From Ignavibacteriales bacterium (GTDB lineage Bacteria; Bacteroidota; Ignavibacteria; UBA10030), in assembly GCA_016207365.1 (NCBI GenBank), contig JACQPU010000199.1, positions 1 to 7,917 on the forward strand: 7,917 nt of DNA, read 5' to 3'. Of this stretch, positions 6,868-7,917 are shown one piece after another; positions within the stretch are counted from its first letter, which is position 1, and every line of letters begins with the position of its first letter. The notes below the pieces were generated by a model. It had not been told where the DNA came from and ran no database searches. It saw only the letters and a program-made list of their open reading frames with translations. A program made the translations under genes and the position numbers.

Positions 6868-7917
6868 ATGAACATCCCCGATGTTGTCCTTTTCGCGTCA
6901 TTCGCCGCCTGCGCGTTCTACGTTCTCACTATCCTTGCTCTTCTCCGCGGTCTGAAGCGCTCTGCACCTGGAACGTGGACCGACGCGAAGCCCTTCGTAT
7001 CGGTCATCGTCGCCGCACGCAATGAAGAGGAGAATATCGGAAGACTTCTGAAGAGCCTTACAAACCAGTCCTACGATTCCTACGAAGTTATTATTGTGGA
7101 CGACCGGTCGGAGGACAAAACGACGGAGATCGTTCTGTCCTACGCATCACTTCACAAGAACGTCAGACTTTTGAGGGTCTCCCATGTGGGGGACATGCCC
7201 CCCAAGAAAAATGCTCTGGAGGCGGGAATCCACGAGAGCAAAAGCGAGATCTTGCTCTTCACGGACGCCGACTGTGTGCCTCCGGCCGAATGGGTGGCTG
7301 AGTTCGCCCGAGTTTTCACAGATGGCGTTGGCCTTGTCGCAGGATATTCTCCCTACGATATGACCCTTGTCCAGGGACATATCCAAACCGTGAGATCCCG
7401 TCTCGCGGCAGCTTTTCTTGCGTTTGAAGAACTCAAAACAGCTCTTTGGTCCGCCGGGTCAATAGGAATCGGGAAAGCCTGGCTTTGCACCGGGAGGAAT
7501 CTTGCATACCGAAAATCAGTATGGCTGGAAGCGGGTGGATTTGAGTCCATCAAGCATTCTGTGAGCGGCGACGACGACTTGTTTCTTCAACACGTGCGGC
7601 GCACGACGAGTCGGGAAATCCGGTACCTGAGCACGCCCGCCGCAGTTGTGCCAACTCTCCCGCCACGATCCGTACGGTCTTTCATCGCTCAGCGTACACG
7701 GCATTTTTCCGCCGGACGTTATTTTCCGCTTTCGATGCAAGCATTCTTTACAGCCTTTCATCTCTCTAATTTTTCCCTCTACGCCGGGCTCGTAGCGTTT
7801 CTTGGAGGAGCATTTCCTGCCGGAATCATGTTGTTCGCTCTTAAGTCCGTTGCCGATATTCTTTTTGTAGGACTCGGCCGGCGCCGCCTGCGTATCGGAA
7901 CAGTTGTGTCGTCTGTC
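6868..7917 (+). CDS. GT2 family membrane glycosyltransferase (3' end outside window)
   Basis: The reading frame stays open from the ATG at 6868 to the window end (350 codons, no stop), so the gene is partial. Residues 6-27 form an N-terminal membrane helix. A GT-A fold domain follows: VSVIVAARNEEENIG at 44-58 (nucleotide-sugar binding), VDDRSEDKT at 77-85, PPKKNALEAGI at 111-121, the metal-binding DxD-type TDADC at 132-136, and SGDDD at 233-237, where the catalytic base is expected. QRTRH at 275-279 takes the place of the QxxRW motif of processive GT2 enzymes, with His for Trp. Hydrophobic segments resume from about 291 and look like two or more membrane helices. This is the layout of inner-membrane enzymes that move sugars onto lipid or polysaccharide acceptors; donor and acceptor cannot be told. 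There is no clear Shine-Dalgarno. The start fits because the membrane helix begins at once. Confidence 0.9.
   Translation, partial: MNIPDVVLFASFAACAFYVLTILALLRGLKRSAPGTWTDAKPFVSVIVAARNEEENIGRLLKSLTNQSYDSYEVIIVDDRSEDKTTEIVLSYASLHKNVRLLRVSHVGDMPPKKNALEAGIHESKSEILLFTDADCVPPAEWVAEFARVFTDGVGLVAGYSPYDMTLVQGHIQTVRSRLAAAFLAFEELKTALWSAGSIGIGKAWLCTGRNLAYRKSVWLEAGGFESIKHSVSGDDDLFLQHVRRTTSREIRYLSTPAAVVPTLPPRSVRSFIAQRTRHFSAGRYFPLSMQAFFTAFHLSNFSLYAGLVAFLGGAFPAGIMLFALKSVADILFVGLGRRRLRIGTVVSSV

Noticed and set aside
6755..6901. Longer uridine kinase with a start at 6901
   Set aside because: The extension would cross the predicted udk promoter and the divergent gene start, and the P-loop normally lies near the N-terminus.
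1..7917. tRNA, rRNA, CRISPR array, insertion sequence or phage gene
   Set aside because: I looked on both strands and found no cloverleaf, no evenly spaced repeat array and no transposase or integrase-like frame.

Overview
The window looks like a housekeeping stretch of a bacterial chromosome. The best guess for the organism is the Bacteroidota/Chlorobiota/Ignavibacteriota side of the FCB group. This rests on the style of several proteins (an aminotransferase with the SKRFNVCGARIG lysine motif, an M16 protease beginning near LPNGLRVVTEHIPH, a short NuoG with the N7 cluster ligands) and on the near absence of Shine-Dalgarno sequences before most starts. It is an inference without any database search.

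Layout, right to left on the minus strand. A probable sigma70-type promoter (6044-6072) reads into a tightly packed five-gene unit: an M16 zinc protease (GTG start, 4655-5998), a class I/II PLP aminotransferase (3409-4665, overlapping the protease by 11 nt), then nuoG (1734-3395), nuoH (681-1730) and nuoI (181-681). Junctions are -11, +13, +3 and -1 nt, so the genes are almost certainly co-transcribed and partly translationally coupled. Bases 1-180, after nuoI, contain no gene. They hold an imperfect 33-nt hairpin, a 13-bp tandem repeat and four copies of an (A/G)TCAGAC word. No nuoJ begins in the visible part.

Further right, udk (uridine kinase, 6119-6754, minus) has its own promoter (6783-6811). 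Divergently, a GT2 membrane glycosyltransferase starts at 6868 on the plus strand and runs off the window end (350 codons seen). The 113-bp region between them contains a perfect 9-bp inverted repeat, one arm of which lies inside the udk promoter spacer.

Together NuoG, NuoH and NuoI give the electron-transfer arm and the quinone-site membrane subunit of complex I. NuoG carries ligands for four Fe-S clusters, NuoI carries two [4Fe-4S] clusters, and NuoH is the membrane anchor at the quinone site. The NADH/FMN subunits (NuoE, NuoF), the other connecting subunits (NuoB, C, D) and the other membrane subunits (NuoA, J-N) are not in the window, so the complex I genes appear to be split between loci. 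No mobile element, CRISPR array, RNA gene or defence system was found, and I see no convincing undescribed system. The points most worth checking are the protease-aminotransferase-nuoGHI gene order, the repeat-rich end after nuoI and the inverted repeat at the udk/glycosyltransferase divide.
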